Origin: Metabacillus arenae
GTDB lineage: Bacteria > Bacillota > Bacilli > Bacillales > Bacillaceae
Assembly: GCF_014773385.1 (NCBI RefSeq)
Contig: NZ_JACXAI010000001.1
Span: forward strand, 186,001-250,000
Direction of reading: 5' to 3'
Length of the DNA: 64,000 nucleotides
The stretch's first letter is position 1; each line of letters opens with the position of its first letter. The notes under the pieces were generated by a model. It was not told the DNA's origin. It saw nothing but the letters and a program-made list of their open reading frames with translations, and ran no database searches. The translations under genes were made by a program, and so were the position numbers. Below, in pieces: positions 19,298 through 28,446 of this stretch.

Positions 19298-19696
19298 TTA
19301 AGCAGGTGGAATCAAATTAATAATCGTTTCAATAATGACCGTTAAAATCGGTATTGCCATGGCGAGAATTAAAATTTTGCCTCCTAATTCTATTTTTGAT
19401 GCTATCGCACCTTGCCCAGCATCCTTTGTTATTTGGGCGCCAAATTCCGCAATATAAGCAATCCCGATAATTTTCAAAATAGTTTCTACGTAGATTAAGT
19501 TGACATTTGCATTCACCGCTATTTTTTCGACCATTCGGATGATGACGTATATTTGATCGACTAAAAATAGAAATATCACGCAGCCAGTAAAAACGACTAA
19601 CATAAAAGCAAAGGTTGGTTTTTGCTCTTTTACAATCAAAGCTAAAAAGGTAGCAACAAGACCTAAGCCGACAATCTGAATAATTTCAATCGTCAA
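19298..19696 (-). CDS. spoIIIAD: Stage III sporulation protein SpoIIIAD
   Basis: A 132-aa membrane protein with about four hydrophobic helices (EIIQIVGLGLVATFLALIV, PTFAFMLVVFTGCVIFLFLV, TILKIIGIAYIAEFGAQI, ILILAMAIPILTVIIETII), the SpoIIIAD family pattern with KDAGQGAIASKIELGGK. Confidence 0.95.
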   Translation of the reverse strand: MTIEIIQIVGLGLVATFLALIVKEQKPTFAFMLVVFTGCVIFLFLVDQIYVIIRMVEKIAVNANVNLIYVETILKIIGIAYIAEFGAQITKDAGQGAIASKIELGGKILILAMAIPILTVIIETIINLIPPA

Positions 19697-19703
19697 GCCC
19701 CCC

Positions 19704-19910
19704 TTATCCTTGGAACAAGAAGACTGCTTTTATTTTTTTAAATAAATCATCTACGATCGTAGCAACCATAAAAAGAATATAAATAAAACCTAGCAAGGTA
19801 ACCCATTGGGCATACTCCTTTTTGCCCATTTGATCTAAAATAGTGTGTAAAAACGCGACTACAATGCCTACTCCTGCAATTTGGAAAATAATATTGACGT
19901 CGACTCCCAT
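19704..19910 (-). CDS. spoIIIAC: Stage III sporulation protein SpoIIIAC
   Basis: A 68-aa two-helix membrane protein beginning MGVDVNIIFQIAGVGIVVAF and ending IKAVFLFQG, close to the B. subtilis protein along its whole length as I remember it. Start at 19910, because the family begins MGVD. The in-frame start at 19937 overlaps the spoIIIAB stop. Confidence 0.96.
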   Translation of the reverse strand: MGVDVNIIFQIAGVGIVVAFLHTILDQMGKKEYAQWVTLLGFIYILFMVATIVDDLFKKIKAVFLFQG

Positions 19911-19936
19911 CGCTCGTTTTTCCCCCTGACTATTCA

Positions 19937-20452
19937 CTACATCAGTAAAATGATTAAGAGTAAACCAGATAAAAACCCTAAGCTTTTCACCATCCGCTCG
20001 TATCTTTGCTGCTTATCGATTGCATCTGCCTCTTCTCTTTCCAAATGAGTTAAGGCAAGACGGATATGTTTTTGCTGCGAAACCCTGTCATGCTGGCCTA
20101 ATGTCTCGCCAAACTGCCTTAAAACCTCAAGTTCTCCTTTTTTAAAAGCTGTTAACTTCCAAATTTGATCCAAGCTGTCATCCCACGCTGTTTTTACACT
20201 TGTGTGCCCTTTAGTCAGTCTTTTGGCAAATCGTTCAAAAAACCATGATAGCGGTTTTGCTGTTTGTGATGCGATATGCTCTGCTGCATCCTTTAATGGT
20301 GTATGGCCATACATAATTTCAGCTTCGAGGGATTGGAGCGCCGCCTTTAATTGTCTTAACTGTCTTGGTCTTTCACTTAGGTGTCTCGCAGCTTCAAATC
20401 CTGTCCAAGTAGTCGCCAGTACAATGAATACTGCTCCAAGAAGTTTTATCAT
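19937..20452 (-). CDS. spoIIIAB: Stage III sporulation protein SpoIIIAB
   Basis: 171 aa with N-terminal and C-terminal membrane helices (LLGAVFIVLATTWTGFEAA, SLGFLSGLLLIILLM) around a helical core with RPRQLRQLKAALQSLEAEI...TPLKDAAEHIA. It resembles type II secretion F-type fragments, as known for this family. Overlaps spoIIIAA by 4 bases. Confidence 0.96.
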   Translation of the reverse strand: MIKLLGAVFIVLATTWTGFEAARHLSERPRQLRQLKAALQSLEAEIMYGHTPLKDAAEHIASQTAKPLSWFFERFAKRLTKGHTSVKTAWDDSLDQIWKLTAFKKGELEVLRQFGETLGQHDRVSQQKHIRLALTHLEREEADAIDKQQRYERMVKSLGFLSGLLLIILLM

Positions 20453-21372
20453 GTTGTCACACCCATTTCGTTAGAGAGGAGATTTGCTCCATCTTGATTT
20501 AAAATCCTTTTCACAGTACCTGGACCTTTTATCCTCGATAACTCGATGTATCTATCAAACACTTTGTTTTGAATAAGCGGCTTTAAAGTCGGCCGTTTAT
20601 ATAAATCTTCAATTGAATACCCATGGACACTGACAAATAATTGAACTCCAGCATGGACACATTCCATAATCGCTGCTGTATCTTCTTCTCTTCCAATCTC
20701 GTCTACTACAAGAACATCGGGACTCATGGAACGGATCATCATCATCATCCCTTCAGCTTTTGGGCAGGCATCAAGGACATCAAGACGTTCCCCAAATGAA
20801 TGTTGAGGTATGCCGTGGACGGAACCAGCAATTTCTGATCGCTCATCCACGACCCCTACCTTGTGAGCAGGGCTATGGTTTGTACCTATGCTAATTAAGC
20901 GGGCAAAATCTCGCAGCAAGGTTGTTTTCCCTGTTTGGGGAGGACCAATGATGAGAGTATTCAACCACTTCTTTTTAAAAACATAGGATTGAAGCGGATC
21001 TGCTAACCCTAATTTTTCTTTTGCCACACGTATATTAAATGATGTGACTTCTCTTATAGCCTTTACTTTGCCTTCCTCTGTAATCACTCGTCCTGACAGT
21101 CCTACTCTATGTCCGCCTTTAATCGTTACATAACCTCTTTTTAACTCTTCTTCAAGAGTGTATATAGAGTAACCACTTAATTCGTTCAAGATCATAAGGC
21201 CGTCTTCCAATGTAGTTCTATAGGAGAGAAATACTGGTTTACCCCCTGTGATAACTTCGACTCTCTTCGTTAATCGGATCCTAATTTCTTCAATTTGCTC
21301 TATTTGATCCAGGCGAAGGCTCAGCAAATGATCACGTATATTAGCAGGCAACATTTCAAGGATTGTATTCAA
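20449..21372 (-). CDS. spoIIIAA: Stage III sporulation ATPase SpoIIIAA
   Basis: A secretion-type AAA ATPase thought to power the SpoIIIA-SpoIIQ complex. Walker A is IIGPPQTGKTTLLRD at about residues 137-151. VVDERSEIAG and DVLVVDEIGREEDTAAI (Walker B) follow, then SVHGYSIEDLYKRPTLKPL. 307 aa; first gene of the operon behind the SigE-like promoter at 21408-21435. Confidence 0.96.
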   Translation of the reverse strand: MNTILEMLPANIRDHLLSLRLDQIEQIEEIRIRLTKRVEVITGGKPVFLSYRTTLEDGLMILNELSGYSIYTLEEELKRGYVTIKGGHRVGLSGRVITEEGKVKAIREVTSFNIRVAKEKLGLADPLQSYVFKKKWLNTLIIGPPQTGKTTLLRDFARLISIGTNHSPAHKVGVVDERSEIAGSVHGIPQHSFGERLDVLDACPKAEGMMMMIRSMSPDVLVVDEIGREEDTAAIMECVHAGVQLFVSVHGYSIEDLYKRPTLKPLIQNKVFDRYIELSRIKGPGTVKRILNQDGANLLSNEMGVTT

Positions 21373-21407
21373 GCTTAATGCCCCCCATCCCGCCGTCTAT
21401 TATTTTC

Positions 21408-21435
21408 AATGTATGCGAGCTTGGCCGCAATATGC
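21408..21435 (-). promoter_or_regulatory. SigE-like promoter of spoIIIA operon
   Basis: On the minus strand GCATATT (21435-21429) and CATACATT (21415-21408) match SigE -35 and -10 elements with a 13-bp gap. The start would fall about 28 nt before spoIIIAA. The operon is SigE-controlled in B. subtilis. Confidence 0.6.
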
Positions 21436-21487
21436 CAAGCTCTTGTAACAGTGAATTTAAAAAAAGATAGTGAGACTCACAGAAAAT

Positions 21488-21772
21488 TTATTTGTATATC
21501 CCCACTAAAATAAAAACAACACCGATAAAGATAAATAGCAGCTTTGAATATGAGATGGAATCAGCTATTTGAAAAATTCCGATCGTCATAGTCGCGATAA
21601 ATATTAGCGGACCTATAATGGCAAGCGCTGAATTCACAACGATCGCTTTTCGTACATCGTTTAATAGAAGCATGACTACTGCTGCTGCTAATTCGATTGT
21701 TGCAGATAAAAAGCGAAGCCCTGCCATTGCTAAGACCGTATGATCGATTGAAGAAAATAGTCGTCTCATCAT
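21488..21772 (-). CDS. yqhV: YqhV-like small membrane protein
   Basis: 94 aa with three hydrophobic helices (FLSATIELAAAVVMLLL, VVNSALAIIGPLIFIATMTIGIF, LLFIFIGVVFILVGIYK). It lies directly upstream of spoIIIAA like B. subtilis yqhV. Function unknown. Confidence 0.8.
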   Translation of the reverse strand: MMRRLFSSIDHTVLAMAGLRFLSATIELAAAVVMLLLNDVRKAIVVNSALAIIGPLIFIATMTIGIFQIADSISYSKLLFIFIGVVFILVGIYK

Positions 21773-21884
21773 ATCCTCCTATTACACGGCTAGTACATGT
21801 TATGCAGGAAGGACAAGTTTTAGAAAGAAAAATAAAATATAGAATTTTCTGAAAATGTGGTAATATAAGAAAAAGGGGGAAAAC

Positions 21885-22004
21885 ATGTTGAATAATGGCT
21901 TTGAATTATATTATCTCTATGAGGCACTGCAGTGGATTTTATCAGCTATCATTTACCTTGTTTTACCATGTGTTTTTATTTTCAGAAAGGTAAAGAAAAC
22001 TTAA
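21885..22004 (+). CDS. Putative 39-aa single-pass membrane peptide
   Basis: ATG at 21885 preceded by GGGGG at 5-nt spacing; the product is 39 aa with one hydrophobic helix (LQWILSAIIYLVLPCVFIF) and a basic tail (RKVKKT). A candidate only: the ribosome site and membrane helix favour coding, but I recognise no family. It is divergent from yqhV. Confidence 0.45.
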   Translation: MLNNGFELYYLYEALQWILSAIIYLVLPCVFIFRKVKKT

Positions 22005-22019
22005 TGATTCAAACGGAGC

Positions 22020-22240
22020 TCAGGTGGCCGTTATGTACTTTGATCGAGGGCAGGTCAAGCCTCATGAAGATGCATTAGAGGATTGCCTTGTAAGGCCTGG
22101 GCTCCGGCCGGCCGTACCGTTTTTATTCCTGACTGCATTAAAATCTCGTCCATAAGAACGGGACAACAACAAAAGCGAAAGTGTTTTGTACAGCCTAATG
22201 ATGGAATGGCCGCTGGAGCTGGAAAAGATTAAGCCATTTA
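22020..22240. repeat. Degenerate REP-like sequence near efp
   Basis: GC-rich palindromic DNA (GGGCTCCGGCCGGCCGTACC) ending CCGCTGGAGCTGGA, which matches the terminal GCTGGAGCTGGACA of family A elements. The rest is too diverged to align by eye. The 72-codon minus frame here looks fortuitous. Confidence 0.5.
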
Positions 22241-22257
22241 AATAAAGACCACATATT

Positions 22258-22297
22258 AAAGAAACCTCTCTGCAACACATGCAGAGAGGTTTCTTTA
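22258..22297. terminator. Bidirectional terminator after efp
   Basis: A perfect 16-bp stem AAAGAAACCTCTCTGC/GCAGAGAGGTTTCTTT with a 7-nt loop, directly after efp. Confidence 0.9.
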
Positions 22298-22309
22298 ATT
22301 TATGACTAA

Positions 22310-22867
22310 TTAAGCACGGGAAACATAAGAACCATCTGTTGTATTAATGACTAGACGATCTCCCTCATTTACGAAGAATGGAACGTTAACTACAAGTCCT
22401 GTTTCTACGGTTGCCGGTTTAGTACCGCCGGAAGCCGTATCACCTTTTATACCAGGTTCAGTTTCTGTTACTTCAAGCTCAACTGTATTTGGAAGTTCTA
22501 CACCTAATGTCTCACCTTGAAACATCATAATTTGAACTTCCATGTTTTCTTTTAAAAACTTTAACTCATATTCAATTTGAGCTGCGTTTAATTCTAATTG
22601 TTCATATGAAGCTGTATCCATGAATACATGCTGATCTCCATTTGCATATAGATATTGCATTCTTTTCGTTTCAATTTGTGCTTTTGCTACTTTTTCACCA
22701 GCACGGAAGGTTTTCTCTTGAATCGCACCTGTACGAAGGTTGCGAAGCTTTGAACGAACAAATGCCGCTCCCTTTCCAGGCTTAACGTGTTGGAAATCTA
22801 CTACACGCCAAATCCCCCCATCCACTTCAATTGTCAAACCAGTGCGAAAATCGTTTACAGAAATCAT
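22310..22867 (-). CDS. efp: Elongation factor P
   Basis: Rescues ribosomes stalled on polyproline. KOW-like N-domain ([40 protein letters not shown]) carries the modification-loop Lys in KPGKG. OB domains follow, ending [14 protein letters not shown]. 185 aa, full length. It follows the yqhT peptidase as in B. subtilis. Confidence 0.98.
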   Translation of the reverse strand: MISVNDFRTGLTIEVDGGIWRVVDFQHVKPGKGAAFVRSKLRNLRTGAIQEKTFRAGEKVAKAQIETKRMQYLYANGDQHVFMDTASYEQLELNAAQIEYELKFLKENMEVQIMMFQGETLGVELPNTVELEVTETEPGIKGDTASGGTKPATVETGLVVNVPFFVNEGDRLVINTTDGSYVSRA

Positions 22868-22913
22868 TTTATTTCCTCCTATGTACCTGTTGTTTCAGTT
22901 AAAATTCACCCGT

Positions 22914-23975
22914 TTATAAAATAATCAACTCTTTTGGAGAATGAGTTAAGCATTCGTTGCCGGTTGCAGTTACAACCGTATCATCTTCAATTCGAACTCC
23001 GCCGATCCCGGCTAAATAAATCCCTGGTTCTACAGTCACAACCATGCCCGGTTCTAAAACAGTATCAGACTTTATAGAAAGAGCAGGCCCTTCATGAACT
23101 TCAAGTCCAATCCCATGTCCTGTAGAGTGTCCAAAATACTCTCCATAGCCCTTTTCTGTAATATAGTCTCGTGTTAATGCATCTGCTTGTTTACCTGTAA
23201 GACCAGCTTTAATGCCGTCCATCCCGCTGATTTGAGCTCGCAGAACAATCTCATATATCTCTTTTAGTTTTTCAGAAGGTTCTCCGACAGATATAGTTCT
23301 GGTAATGTCTGAACAATATCCGTTATAGTATGCACCAAAGTCCAGTGTTACAAAATCCCCTTTTTCAATTACTTTGTCACTTGCCACACCATGAGGAAGA
23401 GCAGAACGGTGGCCTGATGCAACAATGATATCAAAAGAGGAAGAAACGGCACCTTGCTTTCTCATATAAAATTCAAGTTCATTTGAGACATCTAATTCCT
23501 TTAAACCTGGTTTTATAAACTCGAGGATATGTTTAAAGGCTGAATCCGCAACCTTAGCTGCTTCCTTTAATATCTTAATCTCTGCATCAGTCTTAATCAA
23601 GCGTAATTTTTCAATTGCTCCTGAAACCGGAATAAGCTCTACACCCTCAAATGCCCTTTTATATTCTGCAAAGGCTGAAAATGTCACATGGTCTTGTTCA
23701 AAGCCAAGCTTATTTATCCCAAGATGTTTCACTTGCTCTGCAATTTCTTCTACAATCGGCCCTCTATGTTGAACAATGTTAAAGCCTTCTATCTGCTTTG
23801 AGGCTTGCTGGACATATCTAAAATCTGTAATAAAAGCTGCTCCTGATTTAGAAATAACAGCTACGCCGGCAGTTCCGGTAAAGCCTGTCATATAACGACG
23901 ATTATAACTGCTTGTAATTAATAGTCCATCAATTCCTAACCCCTCAAAAGACTCCCGAATTTTCTCAATCTTCAT
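22914..23975 (-). CDS. yqhT: M24 family Xaa-Pro aminopeptidase-like protein YqhT
   Basis: 353 aa with a creatinase N-domain and the M24 pita-bread fold. Metal ligands are visible in TLDFGAYYNGYCSDITRT (two Asp), FGHSTGHGIGLEVHEGP (His), VTVEPGIYL (Glu) and GGVRIEDD (Glu). Likely a cytosolic proline peptidase; the exact substrate is unknown. Paired with efp, which also deals with proline-rich products. Confidence 0.93.
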   Translation of the reverse strand: MKIEKIRESFEGLGIDGLLITSSYNRRYMTGFTGTAGVAVISKSGAAFITDFRYVQQASKQIEGFNIVQHRGPIVEEIAEQVKHLGINKLGFEQDHVTFSAFAEYKRAFEGVELIPVSGAIEKLRLIKTDAEIKILKEAAKVADSAFKHILEFIKPGLKELDVSNELEFYMRKQGAVSSSFDIIVASGHRSALPHGVASDKVIEKGDFVTLDFGAYYNGYCSDITRTISVGEPSEKLKEIYEIVLRAQISGMDGIKAGLTGKQADALTRDYITEKGYGEYFGHSTGHGIGLEVHEGPALSIKSDTVLEPGMVVTVEPGIYLAGIGGVRIEDDTVVTATGNECLTHSPKELIIL

Positions 23976-24417
23976 CCAAATCTCCCCCTATTTTATCCAA
24001 CAATGCCAGTAATGCCAGCTGATACCCGAAAAATCCCAATCCGACAATTTGTCCTTCAGTAACTGGTGCAGTCACCGAGTGATGACGGAAGTCTTCACGC
24101 GCATGAACATTTGATATATGGACTTCAATAACCGGCAGTGCGATGCTTGCAATCGCATCTCTAAGAGCATAGCTATAGTGAGTGAAGGCTCCCGGGTTTA
24201 TGACGATCCCATCGTATTGATCCTCTGCTTCATGAATCGAATCAATTAAGTCTCCTTCATGATTTGACTGAAAACATGTCATATCAAAACCATATTCTTC
24301 TGCTAACGAAAATAAATCTTGTTCTAAATCCACCAGCGTTTTACTTCCATAAACACCTGGTTCTCTTAACCCTAGACGGTTTAAATTAGGTCCATTTATT
24401 ACAAGAAAATGCGGCAT
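23965..24417 (-). CDS. aroQ: Type II 3-dehydroquinate dehydratase
   Basis: Third step of the shikimate pathway. LVINGPNLNRLGLREPGVYG contains the active-site Tyr, and HEGDLIDSIHEA, INPGAFTHYSYALRDA and EVHISNVHAREDFRHHS are catalytic blocks. 150 aa from the ATG at 24417, which has AAAGGAG upstream; an in-frame start lies at 24453. Overlaps yqhT by 11 bp. Confidence 0.96.
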   Translation of the reverse strand: MPHFLVINGPNLNRLGLREPGVYGSKTLVDLEQDLFSLAEEYGFDMTCFQSNHEGDLIDSIHEAEDQYDGIVINPGAFTHYSYALRDAIASIALPVIEVHISNVHAREDFRHHSVTAPVTEGQIVGLGFFGYQLALLALLDKIGGDLDED

Positions 24418-24483
24418 AACATACTCCTTTTGATAGATTCTATGGGCGGACAATATAAATAAATGCGCCTTTTTTAAGCAATA

Positions 24484-24640
24484 TCTAATTAGGGCAAAGC
24501 GCCCTCCTACCGGCGAGGCATTATAATTATTCTGTAACCTTCTTGTCAGATTGGTTTTGTGGACCTCAGGGGGGCTAGGCGCTGGAGCTGGACAGCAATA
24601 ACTACTTTTATTGTGTTAACAATTTAATCAACTCAAACTT
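24484..24640. repeat. REP/MITE-like element, family A diverged copy
   Basis: Begins GGGCAAAGCGCCCTCCTACC and ends GGCGCTGGAGCTGGACAGCA, then AACAATTTAATCAACT. The ends and tail match copy 1 (1494-1640), while the middle is diverged. It again lies right beside a minus-strand terminator (24650-24679). Confidence 0.7.
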
Positions 24641-24649
24641 CTGAAACTA

Positions 24650-24679
24650 TAAAAAAGAATGTTCACACAATGAACATTC
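24650..24679 (-). terminator. Terminator downstream of yqhR
   Basis: Stem GAATGTTCA/TGAACATTC followed by TTTTTTA on the minus strand. It lies about 180 bp past the yqhR stop; the stretch between (24680-24860) shows a trace of the TTTATCCCACTC repeat and no gene. Confidence 0.75.
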
Positions 24680-24860
24680 TACCATAAGTTACCTTCAACA
24701 GACTACTTTATCCCACTCCTATCGGGCATACAATTTCAGCTCAAACTTTTAATTAAAACAAAGAGGGATCAGTTTGAGACTTACTATTATCAGTGAGGGC
24801 ATTAGGAACGAACAAAAATCTATTGGCGTTTTTTCTGGCTCTTCCCCATCGATGGAAGCT

Positions 24861-25412
24861 TCACTTAATGCCAGGGTTTGTTGCCCTTTCTAATTTTTCT
24901 GTTGTAAGCTCGTTGTATTCAAATGAAATCGAGTATCCTACAAAAACACCGAACAAAATATATAAACAAACGGTTGTGACAATTGTTTCTCTTTTTAGCT
25001 CCATTACTGTTTTTAAATCTGGAAAGATCGGATTTAGAACAAAATATACAAGTCCCCATAATGCAATCCCATAGCCAATTCCAATCCATAATTTATTAAA
25101 TCTTTTTAGGACAGCATAGTAGGCAATTGCTGCCCCGACACCAAGAACGCCAATTAGTACGATACTAACAAAATTCCCCAACGTCCCATCTTTCCACGAA
25201 CCAAGAATAAATGGCTGAAGCAGCAAATTCGGACTTACCTCAGAAAAATTAAATATGTATGCAATATACCCAAAAAGACTCCATAAAATGCCGCCAAAAA
25301 AACCTGTAACCATCACTCGGCCGAGAAAAGAAATTGGTTGTTCTTGTTTATTCTGTTCAAATCTCGGATTTTCTTTCATTTCTTCATTCTGATGTTTTTG
25401 TTCTTCTGACAT
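24861..25412 (-). CDS. yqhR: Conserved membrane protein YqhR
   Basis: 183 aa with a charged N-terminus (about 30 residues) and four membrane helices, including VMVTGFFGGILWSLFGYIAYIF and IVTTVCLYILFGVFVGYSISF. It matches the YqhR family by pattern and position next to yqhQ. The ATG at 25412 has AAGGAGGTG upstream. Function unknown. Confidence 0.85.
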   Translation of the reverse strand: MSEEQKHQNEEMKENPRFEQNKQEQPISFLGRVMVTGFFGGILWSLFGYIAYIFNFSEVSPNLLLQPFILGSWKDGTLGNFVSIVLIGVLGVGAAIAYYAVLKRFNKLWIGIGYGIALWGLVYFVLNPIFPDLKTVMELKRETIVTTVCLYILFGVFVGYSISFEYNELTTEKLERATNPGIK

Positions 25413-25880
25413 CAAAAGCACCTCCTTATCGTAGTATGTCCATCTTTTTCAGATTATTAGGATTTAAATGCTGGAGCTAACAATAAATTGGAGGATCTTT
25501 TTATTTATTCTAGGCCCAGGTCGTAAACTAATCAGTAAAAAACAATCTTTCTTTTTGTTATTCTTATGCTTGTTGGTTTTTGTTAAAGGCGGTTCCGCTT
25601 TTCGATGGCCCATTCCAGCGCTTTGTTCAAATCGGACCATGATCTTCTCCGAGTTTTTATATTTAAATGAAAAAACTAAAAAAATAAATGATAAAATGAG
25701 TAAGTTTTTTTCTCGTGGGAATAATGATAGGTAAGAAAACATTTCCAACTTTGGATTTCTTCGAAGAAACTGTCTCCTCTGCCCTAGAGGTTTCCACGAC
25801 TTTTTTGTAGAATAGATATAATAGAGAATTCTATAGGATTCTCTTAAATAAAAGCGTAAGGCTAGGCAGGTTGGTGTTGC
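25413..25880. other. Intergenic region between yqhR and yqhQ
   Basis: About 470 bp between divergent genes. It contains AAAGGCGGTTCCGCTTTTCG (a GC-rich inverted repeat) near 25585 and, at 25851-25863, AAAGCGTAAGGC, the first bases of family A elements, right before yqhQ. Long frames on either strand (25468-25734 plus; 25464-26027 minus) lack family features and overlap yqhQ or the repeat. I call no gene. Confidence 0.55.
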
Positions 25881-26825
25881 ATGACAGATAAAAAAAGAGG
25901 AGCCTATGGCGGGCAGGCTGTAATTGAAGGGGTAATGTTTGGTGGAAAGCATCATTATGTGACGGCTATTCGCCGCAAGGATGAAAATATTGAATATTTC
26001 CATCTTCCCAGAAAGAAAAACAAACATTTAACAGCACTAAAAAAGATTCCTTTTATAAGGGGGATTGTAGCCATTTTAGAGGCAAGTGCAAATGGGACGA
26101 AACATTTAAATTTTTCTTCAGAACGTTATGAACTAGATCCGAGCGAAGACCATACAATAAAAGAAAATCAAAAAGAGTCAAAGCTGACAATGATATTGGG
26201 TGTTGCCGCAGTTGGAATTCTTTCATTCCTATTCGGTAAATTTATTTTCACACTTGTCCCGGTATTTTTAGCCGACCTAACAAAACCTGTTATTCCTTCT
26301 CATTTGGGACAAATAGTAGTGGAAGGTTTCTTCAAACTTATTTTGTTGCTCGCATATATATATGCTATATCGTTTACGCCGGTTATTAAGCGTGTTTTTC
26401 AATATCACGGAGCTGAGCATAAAGTAATCAATTGCTACGAAAGCTCTCTACCTTTAACAGTGGAAAATGTACAGATGCAATCACGGTTGCATTACCGGTG
26501 CGGCAGCAGTTTTATTTTGTTTACAGTGATTGTAGGTGTTTTTGTTTATTTGCTTGTTCCAACTGATCCATTGTGGGTTAGAGTTTTAAATAGAATAGCT
26601 CTTATTCCGGTTGTTTTAGGAATTTCATTTGAAGTATTACAATTAACGAATAAGCTTCGCAATATTCCAGTCTTAAAAACATTAGGCTATCCTGGTTTAT
26701 GGCTGCAGCTGCTTACAACGAAAGAGCCTGCTGATGATCAGGTAGAAGTGGCAATCTCAAGCTTCAACGAGTTGCTTCGAATGGAAAATGAAACAGAGAA
26801 AGGCCACTCTGAGCAAATCGTTTAA
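25881..26825 (+). CDS. yqhQ: DUF1385 membrane protein YqhQ
   Basis: 314 aa. It has GGQAVIEGVMFGG at the N-terminus and the family block FQYHGAEHKVINCYE...SRLHYRCGSSFILFTV, with about four membrane helices. A conserved Firmicute protein of unknown function; the conserved His, Glu and Cys residues hint at metal binding (inference). Confidence 0.92.
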   Translation: MTDKKRGAYGGQAVIEGVMFGGKHHYVTAIRRKDENIEYFHLPRKKNKHLTALKKIPFIRGIVAILEASANGTKHLNFSSERYELDPSEDHTIKENQKESKLTMILGVAAVGILSFLFGKFIFTLVPVFLADLTKPVIPSHLGQIVVEGFFKLILLLAYIYAISFTPVIKRVFQYHGAEHKVINCYESSLPLTVENVQMQSRLHYRCGSSFILFTVIVGVFVYLLVPTDPLWVRVLNRIALIPVVLGISFEVLQLTNKLRNIPVLKTLGYPGLWLQLLTTKEPADDQVEVAISSFNELLRMENETEKGHSEQIV

Positions 26826-26856
26826 ATTTTTTATAAGTTATTTGGGAGGTGTTTGA

Positions 26857-27234
26857 ATGAAACGTCGTTTACATCCTTTAGTTCTCATCCTGATTGGTTT
26901 TGCTTTATTTGGCTTTGGCTATCAATTAATATTTAACCCCGGCTCAATTGTGCGAATGCTGGCCGTAATTGCAGCTGTTGGTGTGATCATTTATTTAGTC
27001 GTCCGATATATGATGAAAAAAAGAATGGGAAAAGATTATTCTTCCTATGCAAAAGCAGCCAAACAATCACGAAAACGATTGAAAAAGCGAACTCAGGCAG
27101 CGCCTACCCCGATAAAATCTATACAAACTCATAAACGCACTCAAAAATCATCGGCCATAAAGAAGAAACGGCAAACTCATTTGACCGTAATTGAAGGAAA
27201 AAAAGGAAAAAAGAAAAATAGAGCGTCCTTTTAG
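26857..27234 (+). CDS. yqhP: SA1362/YqhP family small membrane protein
   Basis: 125 aa with two membrane helices (LVLILIGFALFGFGYQLIF, MLAVIAAVGVIIYLVVRYMM) and a very basic C-terminal tail rich in Lys/Arg/Thr. It follows yqhQ by 31 bp with GGGAGG before the ATG. The tail overlaps the end of the convergent yqhO by 4 bp. Function unknown. Confidence 0.85.
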   Translation: MKRRLHPLVLILIGFALFGFGYQLIFNPGSIVRMLAVIAAVGVIIYLVVRYMMKKRMGKDYSSYAKAAKQSRKRLKKRTQAAPTPIKSIQTHKRTQKSSAIKKKRQTHLTVIEGKKGKKKNRASF

Positions 27235-28109
27235 AACGCCCATCTTTTTAAAAAATCCTCTGTTTTTGCTTTGCCTAGCTCAATAAGAGCTAGTTTTTTT
27301 TGTTCTGTCATTTCAAATTCAGTAGATAAAATTGTATCTACAGGGATAAACACAATATTCCGCTCATGTCTCGAGGCAATATGTCTAGAATCATGAGCAT
27401 CCTTCATTGTTTCAAAAAGCGCTCCATACATTTCGATTGCATTTTGAATCTTATTTTTAGGCCGTTCTTCTTCGTTAGCACTTAATTTCACCCCAATGAT
27501 GGGGCGTAGAGATTTCTTTTCCTTAAAAAGCCAGATGGGGAAATTACTCAATACTCCACCATCAACAACAATACTTGTTCCATCTGGGGTGGTCAGTTTG
27601 ACCGGTTCGAAAAAATAAGGCAAGCTGCAGCTCATTCTTACGGCTTTTGCAACAGAAAATTGTTCTGGAATAAAGCCGTATGATGGTAAATCATCAGGCA
27701 AAACAATCATCCTGCCATTCGTTAAATCAGAAGCAATAACTTTTAGAGTTCCTCTTCGCAAATCGCCAAACGTTGAAACCCCTTTGGAGTGAAGCTTTTC
27801 ATCGATCCATTCTTCCAATTTATTACCTTTGTACAACCCCAGCCGCCAGTATAACGAAAGCCATTTCATGAACTTAAAGGGAATCATCGTTCTCCTCTCA
27901 TCAAGAAACTGCTTCAAATCCAGTTCTTCCATTAAATGCAGAACTTCAGTACTGGTATACCCCGCTGCAATAAAAGATGAAATAATGGAACCCGCACTTG
28001 TACCTGCAACACGGACAAATCGGTAGCCGCTGCTTTCCAAAGACTGATAGGCACCAACCAAAGCAAACCCTTTAATTCCCCCACCAGAAAAAACCCCGTC
28101 AATATACAT
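27231..28109 (-). CDS. yqhO: Patatin-like phospholipase YqhO
   Basis: Serine lipid hydrolase of the patatin class. FSGGGIKGFALVGAYQSL is the oxyanion-hole glycine motif, VAGTSAGSIISSF has the GTSAG catalytic Ser, and VDGGVLSNFPI carries the catalytic Asp (DGG). 292 aa from the ATG at 28109, which has GGGAGGG upstream. Substrate unknown. Confidence 0.92.
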   Translation of the reverse strand: MYIDGVFSGGGIKGFALVGAYQSLESSGYRFVRVAGTSAGSIISSFIAAGYTSTEVLHLMEELDLKQFLDERRTMIPFKFMKWLSLYWRLGLYKGNKLEEWIDEKLHSKGVSTFGDLRRGTLKVIASDLTNGRMIVLPDDLPSYGFIPEQFSVAKAVRMSCSLPYFFEPVKLTTPDGTSIVVDGGVLSNFPIWLFKEKKSLRPIIGVKLSANEEERPKNKIQNAIEMYGALFETMKDAHDSRHIASRHERNIVFIPVDTILSTEFEMTEQKKLALIELGKAKTEDFLKRWAF

Positions 28110-28416
28110 CCTGGTCCCTCCCACGGCCACTCTTCTTCCCTACAGTGTAGTTTAGGGACAATTTTTTTAGACCTTGACAAGTTTAAGTTTCTAATGTAGG
28201 AAGAATCTATGGATCATATTTTGAGTCAATTAGTATGTAAATGAACGAATAGCTCTTGGTAACTTGAAAAGGATTAGGAGAACTAATGACAAGTCTCCCT
28301 GAAATCCCGCTTTCCCTTTTGGGAAGGATTGACTTACGTGCAGCTCAGTTTCGGTTAGACGCTTGAGATGGAAAACGAAGGATTCGTTTCATTCATGTTT
28401 TTTAACCTGAATCTAA
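28110..28416. other. Intergenic region between mntR and yqhO
   Basis: About 300 bp with several short inverted repeats (for example CCCGCTTTCCCTTTTGGGAA near 28305). No gene, riboswitch or clear operator recognised. Confidence 0.5.
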
Positions 28417-28446
28417 AAAAACATGGGAGCTTCAGCCCATGTTTTC
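28413..28446 (-). terminator. Terminator overlapping mntR end
   Basis: On the minus strand AACATGGG-CTGAAGCT-CCCATGTT is followed by TTTTTTA. The first arm contains the mntR stop region. Confidence 0.85.

Noticed and set aside
25464-26027. 187-codon minus frame and 88-codon plus frame upstream of yqhQ
   Set aside because: The minus frame overlaps the start of the well-supported yqhQ. Both cross a GC-rich inverted repeat and lack family features.
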